A stretch of DNA of 64,000 bases from Pseudomonas karstica. Lineage in GTDB: Bacteria > Pseudomonadota > Gammaproteobacteria > Pseudomonadales > Pseudomonadaceae. The position numbers and the translations under genes are program-made. Each line of letters opens with the position of its first letter. Position 1 is the first letter of the stretch. The stretch covers positions 47,723 to 111,722 of the forward strand of contig NZ_WLYI01000022.1 in assembly GCF_009707515.1 (NCBI RefSeq), read 5' to 3'. Below the pieces are notes generated by a model that had not been told where the DNA came from, did no database searches, and saw only the letters and a list, made by a program, of their open reading frames with translations. This document shows, piece by piece, positions 44,673 to 52,212 of this stretch.

Positions 44673-44708
44673 GCCAATAGTTCATGGACTCATCCATGAA
44701 CTATTGGC
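44673..44708 (-). terminator. 16-bp perfect hairpin after DipZ-like gene
   Basis: GCCAATAGTTCATGGA and its exact complement are separated by CTCA. The stem begins seven bases after the stop codon at 44716. There is no T-run, so it may protect the 3' end as well as, or instead of, terminating. Confidence 0.6.
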
Positions 44709-44715
44709 TTAACGG

Positions 44716-45942
44716 TTAGGCGGCTGTGGGTGAAGTGGTACTGGTATGGGCCTCTTCCAGCAGTTGCTGAATCATCTTCTCTTGTGCTTCGTAGCGCCCC
44801 TCACCAAAGTGCGTGTAACGCACCTGACCTTTTGCATCGATCAAGTAATGAGCCGGCCAGTACTGGTTATCAAAATTACGCCAAATCGCATAGTTGTTGT
44901 CGATCGCTACCGGGAAGGTGATACCGAGTTTTTTTACCTGATGTTTGACGTTATCGATGATGCGTTCATAACCGTACTCTGGCGTATGGACGCCAATCAC
45001 CACCAGTCCATCCTTTTCGTACTTTTGCGCCCAGTTCTTAACGTAAGGCAGGGTGTGTTGACAGTTGATACAGTCATAGGTCCAGAAATCCACCAGCACT
45101 ACTTTACCTTTCAGTGATTCGTTGCTCAGCTCTGGCGAGTTGAGCCATTGCACGGCACCGGCTATCGAGGGCATAGCACCTTTAGCCGCGTCCAATGAGG
45201 TGTCTGCCTTAACCTGGCTGGCGAAGTAATCGATAATTTTCGGGATGGTTTCCTGCACACGCCTCTCTATGCTGGCAACACCTTCGGAAGATGTACTGGC
45301 GAGCAGCACGTTGTCGGTTCCGGTGGCGATCACCGCTGCTGTTGCCAGGACGGCTACTCCACCCAAGCGTCGAAGCATGCCAGTGATGGGGATCGACGGT
45401 TTCAGTCGTTTGGCCAGCCCGCGGCCGGCGAAGATCAGGATGCCGAGCGAAAGGGCGCTGCCCAGGCCGTATGCAACCAGCAAAAGACTGGTTTGCGCGT
45501 TAGCGCCCTGGAGCATGGCACTCGTCAGAATTACCCCGAGGATAGGCCCGGCGCATGGCGCCCACAGCAGCCCGGTGGCGACACCAATCATCACCGAGCC
45601 CAGCGGACCAGACATCTGTCGTGTGTTGGGGGCAATTCGGTTACCGAGCGCCACCAATGGGCGTGCCAGCCATCCGCCGACCCGTGCGAAAATCAGTGAT
45701 AACGCGAACAGTGCCATCACCATGAGCGCAATATACCGCCCGGCATTGCTGGCTTGAATGACCCATTCGCTGCCGACCACGGCCAGGCTGGAGATCAAGG
45801 CGAAAGTCAGGGCCATACCCCCGAGGGTGAGCAGGATTGATGAGCGCTTACGGTCGGTGCCAGCGAACAGAAACGGCACCACCGGAAGAATGCAGGGGCT
45901 GAGGACGGTCAAGATGCCGCCCAGGAAAGCGATAAGGAGCAT
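44716..45942 (-). CDS. DipZ-like CcdA-thioredoxin fusion protein
   Basis: Membrane thiol-redox protein of 408 residues. The N-terminal CcdA/DsbD-beta domain (about residues 1-215) has the paired Cys17 (LSPCILPVVPF) and Cys130 (LWAPCAGPILG). The C-terminal periplasmic TlpA/thioredoxin domain (about 260-395) has C291-I-N-C294 in FWTYDCINCQHT and a cis-Pro segment YWPAHYLID. It passes reducing power from the cytoplasm to periplasmic thiols. I start at ATG 45942 (MLLIAFLGG) with AGGTG upstream; TTG 45957 is an alternative. It follows a small secreted Cys-containing protein 37 bp upstream, in one operon divergent from the regulator genes. Confidence 0.88.
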   Translation of the reverse strand: MLLIAFLGGILTVLSPCILPVVPFLFAGTDRKRSSILLTLGGMALTFALISSLAVVGSEWVIQASNAGRYIALMVMALFALSLIFARVGGWLARPLVALGNRIAPNTRQMSGPLGSVMIGVATGLLWAPCAGPILGVILTSAMLQGANAQTSLLLVAYGLGSALSLGILIFAGRGLAKRLKPSIPITGMLRRLGGVAVLATAAVIATGTDNVLLASTSSEGVASIERRVQETIPKIIDYFASQVKADTSLDAAKGAMPSIAGAVQWLNSPELSNESLKGKVVLVDFWTYDCINCQHTLPYVKNWAQKYEKDGLVVIGVHTPEYGYERIIDNVKHQVKKLGITFPVAIDNNYAIWRNFDNQYWPAHYLIDAKGQVRYTHFGEGRYEAQEKMIQQLLEEAHTSTTSPTAA

Positions 45943-45979
45943 GAGATCACCTGGCAAATGTGTTCACAAAGCGCCCCGA

Positions 45980-46228
45980 TCAACGAGGCGCGCGGGTGTT
46001 GATTTCAGGAGTGCTTCCGGCCGTCTGGTCGTGCACCGGTTGTTCTTGCGCAGTGCGGCTGGCGCCGTCAGTAGCAAGGCGGGCATGCGTGTCTTTTCCA
46101 CTCACGGGCGTCAGTTGAAAACATGTGGCGCTGCCACAGCTACTCTGTTCAATAGCTGCGTTGGCGTGCGCGGCGGCACCTGCAATGGAAAAGGAAACCG
46201 CGGTCAAAAAGCTCTTTATGTGGTTCAT
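45980..46228 (-). CDS. small secreted protein with two cysteines
   Basis: Protein of 82 residues. Signal peptide MNHIKSFLTAVSFSIAGAAA, cut near HANA. Mature part begins AIEQSSCGSATCFQLTPVSG with a Cys-G-S-A-T-Cys pair, then a hydrophilic tail. The Cys pair may bind metal or be a partner of the DipZ-like protein encoded next. GAGGAAAAG site before the ATG. A perfect direct-repeat box lies 152 bp upstream. No known family recognised. Confidence 0.75.
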   Translation of the reverse strand: MNHIKSFLTAVSFSIAGAAAHANAAIEQSSCGSATCFQLTPVSGKDTHARLATDGASRTAQEQPVHDQTAGSTPEINTRAPR

Positions 46229-46379
46229 GATCTTTTCCTCGCATTCAATGGGTAGATCGTTGTGGGATTGCCGAGGCCAGTGATAACGCCTCGATGGAGC
46301 CCATTGGATGCCTGCCGGGTATCTCGGATGTGTCGGGCATTACCGCTGTTGAATTCATTAAGTGTCGAAGAGGGGTTGC

Positions 46380-46394
46380 GATACAGTGGGATAC
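46380..46394 (-). promoter_or_regulatory. direct-repeat regulator box for leftward secreted protein/DipZ operon
   Basis: Read leftward: GTATC-CCACT-GTATC, the most perfect copy, 152 bp before the start at 46228. Confidence 0.7.
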
Positions 46395-46408
46395 GATCGC
46401 CCCGATTT

Positions 46409-46423
46409 GCATACGCGTGTATC
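46409..46423 (+). promoter_or_regulatory. possible regulator box for OmpR-type gene
   Basis: GCATA-CGCGT-GTATC, an imperfect copy pointing right, 98 bp before the ATG at 46521. It would allow autoregulation. Confidence 0.5.
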
Positions 46424-46435
46424 CATGACGCGCCC

Positions 46436-46450
46436 GATACACTGCAATAC
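46436..46450 (-). promoter_or_regulatory. third regulator box in the divergent promoter
   Basis: Read leftward: GTATT-GCAGT-GTATC. It lies 71 bp before the regulator gene, on the opposite orientation, giving three boxes within 70 bp of the divergent region. Confidence 0.55.
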
Positions 46451-46520
46451 AAAGGCTTGCGGGCAGAAGCCTGACGCCTCGTTACACTGGGTAACCAGCA
46501 CACACTGAGAGGTTGAGGGT

Positions 46521-47261
46521 ATGGAGCATGTCGATCATGTGTTGATCGTTGATGACGATCGCGAGATCAGAGAGCTTGTGGGCAACTACCTGAAGAAGAA
46601 CGGGTTGCGCACCACGGTAATGGCAGACGGCCGCCAGATGCGGGCCTTCCTGGAGGCCAATCAGGTTGACCTGATCGTGCTCGACATCATGATGCCGGGC
46701 GACGATGGTCTATTGCTGTGTCGCGAACTACGCGCCGGCAAGCACAAGAAGACTCCCGTGTTGATGCTTACCGCGCGCAACGACGAAACCGACCGCATCA
46801 TCGGCTTGGAGATGGGGGCTGATGATTACCTGGTCAAGCCGTTTTCTGCCCGTGAGCTGCTCGCGCGGATCAACGCCGTGCTCAGGCGTACACGGATGCT
46901 GCCGCCCAACCTGGTGGTCAGCGAAAGTGGGCGGCTACTGGGGTTCGGTCGCTGGCGTCTCGACACCACCGCGCGCCACCTGCTTGATCAAGACGGCACC
47001 CTGGTGGCCCTGAGCGGGGCCGAGTACCGGTTGCTGCGGGTATTCCTCGATCATGCACAGCGGGTGCTCAGTCGCGATCAATTGCTCAACCTGACCCAGG
47101 GGCGCGATGCCGACCTGTTCGATCGTTCCATCGACCTGCTGGTCAGCCGCCTGCGCCAGCGCTTGCTGGATGACGCGCGCGACCCGGCCTATATCAAAAC
47201 GGTGCGCAGTGAAGGCTACGTGTTCACCTTTCCCGTCGAAATCCTCCCGGAGCAGCCATGA
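46521..47261 (+). CDS. OmpR-family response regulator
   Basis: Regulator of 246 residues. Receiver domain with LIVDDDRE acidic pocket, phospho-acceptor Asp in LIVLDIMMPGDDG, Thr in LMLTARND and Lys in YLVKPFSARE. C-terminal winged helix (LSGAEYRLLRVFLDHAQRVLSRDQLL, ending IKTVRSEGYVF). Its stop overlaps the kinase start by four bases. Position beside three direct-repeat boxes and inside the cluster of similar boxes makes it the best candidate to bind them, probably in response to copper, gold or thiol stress judged by the target genes. Confidence 0.9.
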   Translation: MEHVDHVLIVDDDREIRELVGNYLKKNGLRTTVMADGRQMRAFLEANQVDLIVLDIMMPGDDGLLLCRELRAGKHKKTPVLMLTARNDETDRIIGLEMGADDYLVKPFSARELLARINAVLRRTRMLPPNLVVSESGRLLGFGRWRLDTTARHLLDQDGTLVALSGAEYRLLRVFLDHAQRVLSRDQLLNLTQGRDADLFDRSIDLLVSRLRQRLLDDARDPAYIKTVRSEGYVFTFPVEILPEQP

Positions 47262-48568
47262 ACGTCGCGCTGCATTGGCCGCGCACCCTGGCCTCACGCC
47301 TGTCGCTGATCTTTCTCGTTGGCCTGATTCTCACGCAAGCCCTGTCGTTCGGTGCCCAGTACTACGAGCGCTACCAGAGCGCGAAGTCGACGATGCTGGG
47401 CAACCTTGAAACCGACGTCTCGACCTCCATCGCCATCCTCGACCGTTTGCCTGCCGACGAGCGCCCGGGCTGGCTCGATCGTCTGCAGCGCCGTACCTAC
47501 GGCTATCTGCTGAGCGAGCGCGAGCCCGGTGTGCCGATGGATCAGGACAACATACCCATCGCAGTGAACTCGATCGAAGCCGCCATCGGCCATGATTACG
47601 CGTTGACATTCGTTGAGATTCCCGGCCTCAGGCAACACTTCCAGGTGCAGTTGCAGTTAAGTGACGGCAACCCGGTCACCATCGACGTCTGGCCCGCCAT
47701 GGTGCCACTGTCGCCATGGCTGCCCTTCGTCCTGCTCGGTCAACTCATGCTGATGATCGGCTGCACCTGGCTCGCCGTCAGAATCGCGGTTCGGCCGCTG
47801 ACCCGATTGGGCGAGGCGGTAGAGAACCTCGACCCCAATGCACATCCCGTGCACCTGGATGAAAGCGGCCCCACAGAGGTGGCTCATGCTGCCAAAGCCT
47901 TCAACACCATGCAGGAGCGCATCGCCGCCTACCTCAAGGAGCGCATGCAACTGCTCGCAGCGATCTCCCATGACCTGCAAACACCCATTACCCGAATGAA
48001 GCTGCGTGCTGAATTCGCCGACGAGTCGGCCGAGAAGGACAAGCTGGTCCATGACCTCAATGAAATAGAACACCTGGTGCGCGAAGGCATTGCCTATGCA
48101 CGCAGCATCCATGGCGCCACCGAGACCAGTTGTCGCATCAACCTGGACTCGTTCCTCGACAGCCTGGTCTTCGACTATCAGGACACCGGGCAGGCGGTGA
48201 CGCTTGCAGGAAAAAATGGCGCAGTTATCGATACCCGCCCCCATGCCCTGCGACGGATTCTGGTCAATCTGGTGGACAACGCAGTGAAGTTCTCCGGTGC
48301 CGCCGAGGTACTGGTGGAAGGCCGGGCAGAGGCGGGCCTATCGATAAAGGTGCTGGACCGTGGTCCCGGCATTGACGAAGACGTGCTGGACGAAGTCTTC
48401 AAACCGTTCTACCGCGTGGAAAGCTCCCGCAACCGCAGCAGTGGCGGCACGGGGCTGGGCCTGGCCATCGCCCAGCAATTGGCCGAGGCCATTGGCGGCT
48501 CGCTGACCCTGGGCAACCGCGAGGGCGGTGGCCTCTGCGTAACCCTGACCCTGGCCGGGGGCCAATAG
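47258..48568 (+). CDS. membrane sensor histidine kinase
   Basis: Kinase of 436 residues, coupled to the preceding regulator (ATGA). Two membrane helices (SRLSLIFLVGLILTQALSF near residue 20 and a second near 155-175) enclose a periplasmic sensor of about 120 residues. HAMP linker (VRPLTRLGEAVENL), phospho-acceptor His in LLAAISHDLQTPITRMK, ATP domain with LVNLVDNAVKF, DRGPGIDED and GTGLGLAIAQQ. The periplasmic part has no obvious Cys/Met metal cluster but contains His in QHFQVQ and HDYAL. Signal inferred to be periplasmic metal or envelope stress. Confidence 0.9.
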   Translation: MNVALHWPRTLASRLSLIFLVGLILTQALSFGAQYYERYQSAKSTMLGNLETDVSTSIAILDRLPADERPGWLDRLQRRTYGYLLSEREPGVPMDQDNIPIAVNSIEAAIGHDYALTFVEIPGLRQHFQVQLQLSDGNPVTIDVWPAMVPLSPWLPFVLLGQLMLMIGCTWLAVRIAVRPLTRLGEAVENLDPNAHPVHLDESGPTEVAHAAKAFNTMQERIAAYLKERMQLLAAISHDLQTPITRMKLRAEFADESAEKDKLVHDLNEIEHLVREGIAYARSIHGATETSCRINLDSFLDSLVFDYQDTGQAVTLAGKNGAVIDTRPHALRRILVNLVDNAVKFSGAAEVLVEGRAEAGLSIKVLDRGPGIDEDVLDEVFKPFYRVESSRNRSSGGTGLGLAIAQQLAEAIGGSLTLGNREGGGLCVTLTLAGGQ

Positions 48569-48615
48569 AACAACACCGATGTACGGCGGTTTTGGTTCAG
48601 GCCGGCTGGCCATTT

Positions 48616-48630
48616 GTATGGGACTGTATC
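48616..48630 (+). promoter_or_regulatory. direct-repeat regulator box upstream of ferric-reductase-like gene
   Basis: GTATG-GGACT-GTATC, 142 bp before the ATG at 48772. It implies that the membrane protein/DoxX/MNIO/DUF2063 operon is driven by the adjacent two-component system. Confidence 0.65.
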
Positions 48631-48771
48631 GACCGCTGCAGTACACACACAATGTTGCGCAACGGCCGGTTTCAGACATGACTGGCGTACATGCTCTTGC
48701 AAGACTCCCAACCTTCGGCTGGCTATCCGGGCACCCCGGATGGCGAAGGCCCTTGCCACAGGAGTATTGTC

Positions 48772-49398
48772 ATGATCACCCAAACCCCAACCTTCAAAGG
48801 CTGGCAACTGTTCAGCCTGCTCGCACTGTTGATCCTGGTGATGAGTGCGCTGGCCGTGGCGCTGCAGCCGGATCTGATCGAGGGGTTACGCAGTGCCGTT
48901 CGCGCCACTGCACGTTCATCCTTTGCATTGTTTCTCGCAGCCTTTACCGCCTCTGCCTTTGTTGTCCTGGTCCCCTCGTCATTCTCTAAAGCCCTGGTGC
49001 GCGAGCGACGCTTTATTGGCCTGGCCTTCGCCTTTTCCCATTTTGTCCATGCCGTATTGATCTATGCCTACGGGCAACTGAATACAGAGTTCTGGCCGGT
49101 GCGTACGGTAATCGACAACACCCCAGGCACGGTCGCCTATGTGTTCATCCTGCTGATGGCACTCACCTCGTTCAAAGGCCCGGCACACCTGCTGGGGGCG
49201 AAAGCCTGGAAGGTCCTGCATACGACCGGCATGTGGATCATCGTTGCTGTGTTCGCCTACGCCAACTTCAAGCGCATCCCCATGAACGCCTGGTACGTGC
49301 TGCCGTTCGGCATCACCTGTGCTGCCATAGCCATCCGCCTGGTCGGCAAGCTGGCTCAGGCCAACAAGCGCAGTCAGATCCGGCAGCCACTTTCATGA
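48772..49398 (+). CDS. ferric-reductase-like transmembrane protein
   Basis: Membrane protein of 208 residues with about six helices, resembling the b-haem ferric-reductase/MsrQ domain without cofactor-binding extensions. Candidate haem-ligand His residues are in FAFSHFVHAVLIYAYG and KVLHTTGMWIIV. It may move electrons across the inner membrane, for example to reduce periplasmic copper or a thiol. Start at ATG 48772 (MITQTPTF) after AGGAG; upstream frame extension has no support. First gene of an operon continuing with DoxX. Confidence 0.8.
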   Translation: MITQTPTFKGWQLFSLLALLILVMSALAVALQPDLIEGLRSAVRATARSSFALFLAAFTASAFVVLVPSSFSKALVRERRFIGLAFAFSHFVHAVLIYAYGQLNTEFWPVRTVIDNTPGTVAYVFILLMALTSFKGPAHLLGAKAWKVLHTTGMWIIVAVFAYANFKRIPMNAWYVLPFGITCAAIAIRLVGKLAQANKRSQIRQPLS

Positions 49399-49421
49399 CA
49401 ATCAATCGGAGGATTAAACCC

Positions 49422-49928
49422 ATGCACGCAAACATCTCATCAACCCTGAAGTGGCTGCACCTTAACCTTGATCGTGCAGGAGACTGGGTCGCACCACTAA
49501 GTCTGCGAGTTTTCCTGGCGTGGGAATTTCTCGAGGCGGGCCTGGAGAAATGGAACGGTGAAAATTGGTTCCAGGGCATCCAGGCTGCCTTTCCTTTTCC
49601 ATTTAACTATGTGCCGGCGACGCTGAATTGGCAGCTCTCAATGTGGGCCGAATTGCTTTGCTCCATTGCCCTGCTTGTAGGCCTGGGAACACGCCTCTCG
49701 GCACTTATCCTGATAGTGGTAACCGTCGTGGCAACAGCCGCAGTCCACTGGCCAGCCGATTGGTCGACATTGAGCGAACTAGCCCAAGGTTATTCCATCA
49801 GCAACAAAGGCTATGGCAATTACAAACTGCCCTTGATCTATCTCGTAGCGCTGCTGCCGCTGTTGTTCATGGGCGCCGGCAAGCTGAGCCTGGATGCGCT
49901 CATTGAGCGATGCGTCAAGCGTCGCTAA
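49422..49928 (+). CDS. DoxX-family membrane protein (HvfX/BufD/GigD type)
   Basis: Membrane protein of 168 residues with four hydrophobic segments and the DoxX motifs LRVFLAWEFLEAGLEKW near residue 30 and SMWAELLCSIALLVGLGTRL near 80. DoxX proteins are routine partners of MNIO (DUF692) and DUF2063 genes in the gig/hvf/buf clusters. CGGAGG site before the ATG, 23 bp after the preceding stop. Confidence 0.85.
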   Translation: MHANISSTLKWLHLNLDRAGDWVAPLSLRVFLAWEFLEAGLEKWNGENWFQGIQAAFPFPFNYVPATLNWQLSMWAELLCSIALLVGLGTRLSALILIVVTVVATAAVHWPADWSTLSELAQGYSISNKGYGNYKLPLIYLVALLPLLFMGAGKLSLDALIERCVKRR

Positions 49929-50012
49929 ACACGCTGAAACCCGGCCGTGCGTCTATCCATCGCGTACAGGGGTGTCCTCACCTTTCTAATACTGGATCGG
50001 AGAATCAAACTC

Positions 50013-50909
50013 ATGCAAACAAACATCTCCTCACCGATACATATGGCTCCTCCAGAGGCTTCACGGCCACCTTTTCAGGCTGCCGTAGGGCTTGGGTTGC
50101 GCCGTGCACTGCTCAGCATGCTGCGTGACGCACCCTCCGGTGATTTCGACTTTTTGGAGGTGGCCCCGGAAAATTGGATCGGTATCGGTGGCGCTCACGG
50201 CGAGGCCCTGCAGTCGCTGGCCGAGCGCTATCCGCTGTCGTGTCACGGCCTGTCCCTATCGCTAGGTGGCAGTGCGCCGCTCGACAAAGCCTTGCTTGAG
50301 CAGATACGCGGGTTTCTCGATCGTTTCAATGTGCCGCTTTACAGCGAACATCTGAGTTATTGCAGCGACGACGGACATCTTTACGACCTGCTGCCGTTAC
50401 CATTCACCGAGGAGGCGGTACATCACGTCGCTGCGCGCATCCGTTGTGCACAGGACATCCTCGGTCGTCGGCTGGCGGTGGAGAACGTCTCATACTACGC
50501 CGCTGCACATCAGGACATGGACGAGCTGGCCTTCACCAATGCGGTACTGCGCGAAGCCGACTGCGACCTCTTGCTCGACGTCAACAATGTGTACGTCAAC
50601 TCGGTGAACCACGGTTTTGACCCGAAGGCTTTCCTGGCAGGTGTGGAGCCAAACCGTGTGATCGCCATGCATGTGGCCGGACACTATGACGAAGCCGATG
50701 ACTTGATAATCGACAGCCATGGTGCCTCGGTCAAACCGGTAGTCTGGTCGTTGCTGGCCCAAGCCTATGGGTTGTTTGGTACGAAACCAACGCTACTCGA
50801 ACGCGATTTCAACTTTCCACCTTACAACGCGCTGGTCGCCGAGCTGGATATCATCAGGCGGCTGCAAGGCGAAGCGGGTGCGATGGTGCGGGTGGCCGTC
50901 GATGGCTGA
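50013..50909 (+). CDS. MNIO (DUF692) multinuclear iron peptide-modifying oxidase, HvfB/BufB/GigB type
   Basis: TIM-barrel iron enzyme of 298 residues that in characterised relatives turns Cys in a precursor peptide into oxazolone/thioamide or thiooxazole. Metal-ligand segments are recognisable: E53-N-W, H79 in SCHGLSLS, SEHL at 111-114, LAVENVSYY, LLLDVNNVYVNSVNHGFD, AMHVAGHYDEAD, IDSHG and ERDFNFPP. The early GLRxxHY motif of many relatives is here GLGLRRALLSML without the His. ATG 50013 follows GGAG. Overlaps the DUF2063 gene by eight bases. Confidence 0.88.
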   Translation: MQTNISSPIHMAPPEASRPPFQAAVGLGLRRALLSMLRDAPSGDFDFLEVAPENWIGIGGAHGEALQSLAERYPLSCHGLSLSLGGSAPLDKALLEQIRGFLDRFNVPLYSEHLSYCSDDGHLYDLLPLPFTEEAVHHVAARIRCAQDILGRRLAVENVSYYAAAHQDMDELAFTNAVLREADCDLLLDVNNVYVNSVNHGFDPKAFLAGVEPNRVIAMHVAGHYDEADDLIIDSHGASVKPVVWSLLAQAYGLFGTKPTLLERDFNFPPYNALVAELDIIRRLQGEAGAMVRVAVDG

Positions 50910-51711
50910 CTTCTCCCCGAGTTTGCACAGCCAACAGCTCGCGCTGACCCGTTACCTGCGTGACCCGGACGGCCATGCGCCCCCGGCGGGGATGGACCCC
51001 GTACGGGCGAAAGTCTATCTCAACCTGATTATCAACAACCTGCTGGGTTTGTTGGGCGGAACATTTCCGGTATTGATTGCCGTGCTGGGTGATGCCGGTT
51101 GGCGTGCCCTGGTGCGACGATTCTTGCGTGACTACCGATCGCAAACGCCGCACTTCGGTGAAGTTGCCCGGGAGTTTGTCGCGTTCGTCGCCAGCCTGGA
51201 GGAGTCGCCAGGCCAGGAACACCCCTGGTACCCGTTCCTGCCCGAACTCGCCCATTACGAGTGGGTGGAGATGGCGTTGCAACAGGTCGATGCGGCGCCG
51301 TTTCAGGCAGGCGATGCCGAGCAGTTACTCGAACGCCCGCTTCGGTTGTCACCGCTCGCCTGGCCGCTGGCCTACACATGGGCTGTACACCGGCTTGGGC
51401 CTGGTCACCTGCCAGCCGCAGCACCGGAGCCGCCAACGTTACTCCTGATCTGCCGTGTGCCGGGTGGGCAGGTGCGATTCTCTGAGCTCAGCCCGCTGGC
51501 ATGGCGTCTGCTGCAGCGGATCGAGCAGTTCCCTGGGCTAGATGGCCAAGAGCAGTTGCAGGCATTGGCCGGGGAGGCTGGCGCGCCAGACTTGGCCAGC
51601 TTTGTTGCCGACGCGCTGGTGCTCTTGCTCCGACTGCATAAACAGGCCGTCGTCGGCGTGGCGAGCACGCCTGATTTGAGCGGCATCACTGCGCACGCAA
51701 TGTGGGCATAG
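50902..51711 (+). CDS. DUF2063 partner protein, HvfC/BufC/GigC type
   Basis: Protein of 269 residues, the recognition partner of MNIO enzymes. N-terminal DUF2063 helical domain (QQLALTRYLRDPDG, VYLNLIINNLLGLLGGTFPVL, YRSQTPHFGEVAREFVAFV, LPELAHYEWVEMAL), then a beta-rich C-terminal domain similar to RiPP recognition folds. Start ATG 50902 overlaps the MNIO stop. The precursor gene follows only after a 500-bp gap containing an unrelated gene fragment. Confidence 0.86.
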   Translation: MADFSPSLHSQQLALTRYLRDPDGHAPPAGMDPVRAKVYLNLIINNLLGLLGGTFPVLIAVLGDAGWRALVRRFLRDYRSQTPHFGEVAREFVAFVASLEESPGQEHPWYPFLPELAHYEWVEMALQQVDAAPFQAGDAEQLLERPLRLSPLAWPLAYTWAVHRLGPGHLPAAAPEPPTLLLICRVPGGQVRFSELSPLAWRLLQRIEQFPGLDGQEQLQALAGEAGAPDLASFVADALVLLLRLHKQAVVGVASTPDLSGITAHAMWA

Positions 51712-51720
51712 GCGTAATAA

Positions 51721-51903
51721 ATGGTCAAAGCCCAACCTGATATGAACGCCGAGCGTCCAGCAGTGGACAGGCTAAAGGGCCAGACCTACACCAACGGCAT
51801 AATTGGTCCCGGCCTGCCAATGCTGGGCCCCTTATCCGATGGTGGAACCCTGATCACGGGTACGCCGCCGGGCTGCTGGGGGCCAATGATCACACCGTCC
51901 TTC
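51721..51903 (+). pseudogene. N-terminal fragment of acetamidase/formamidase-family gene
   Basis: Starting at ATG 51721, about 61 codons include TYTNGIIGPGLPMLGPLSDG and GTPPGCWGPMITP, which match the N-terminus of FmdA/AmdA-type acetamidase/formamidase proteins (normally about 400 residues or more) as I remember them. After residue 61 the resemblance stops and the frame ends at 51960. No further acetamidase sequence follows. I read it as the stub left by a deletion that joined this gene's start to the promoter region of the bufferin precursor. Confidence 0.45.
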
Positions 51904-52212
51904 TACGCCTTGATCAGCGTGGGACTCCCACAAGCACCTGATACAACCAGGCTCCGGTGACGAGCCGGATCCGTGCTTCTTGTATCTCGCTGTATCCGGA
52001 CATGGCATTTGGGAGTTGGCTTACAAATGTTGTTTCCACTCGATACATCGTAGATACATTGCTGCGGCTAAATGGTCTTGCCCGAATGAGGTTTGCCCTA
52101 TCGAGGTGGAGGATGCCAACGGGATTCCCGGCTTCTCCCACCTCGCCTTGTGCTTACCCGTCCTTGTGGCATGACCCGCGGCCTGGCCGCACACAGCATC
52201 TGGAGAAACACT
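51904..52212. other. promoter region of bufferin-like precursor
   Basis: About 310 bases. Contains the regulator box at 51982 and, at 52042-52057, a further GATAC pair 11 bases apart in the opposite orientation. TGGAG lies just before the ATG at 52213. No gene supported. Confidence 0.5.
51982..51996 (+). promoter_or_regulatory. direct-repeat regulator box upstream of bufferin-like precursor
   Basis: GTATC-TCGCT-GTATC, two perfect half-sites ten bases apart, 217 bp before the ATG. It links the detached precursor gene to the same regulon as its modification enzymes. Confidence 0.68.

Larger units (their letters stand above)
44413..44715. other. intergenic region with box and hairpin
   Basis: About 300 bases holding the promoter and 15-bp box of the EGGADRL gene and the long hairpin that follows the DipZ-like gene. 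No coding sequence recognised. Confidence 0.5.
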
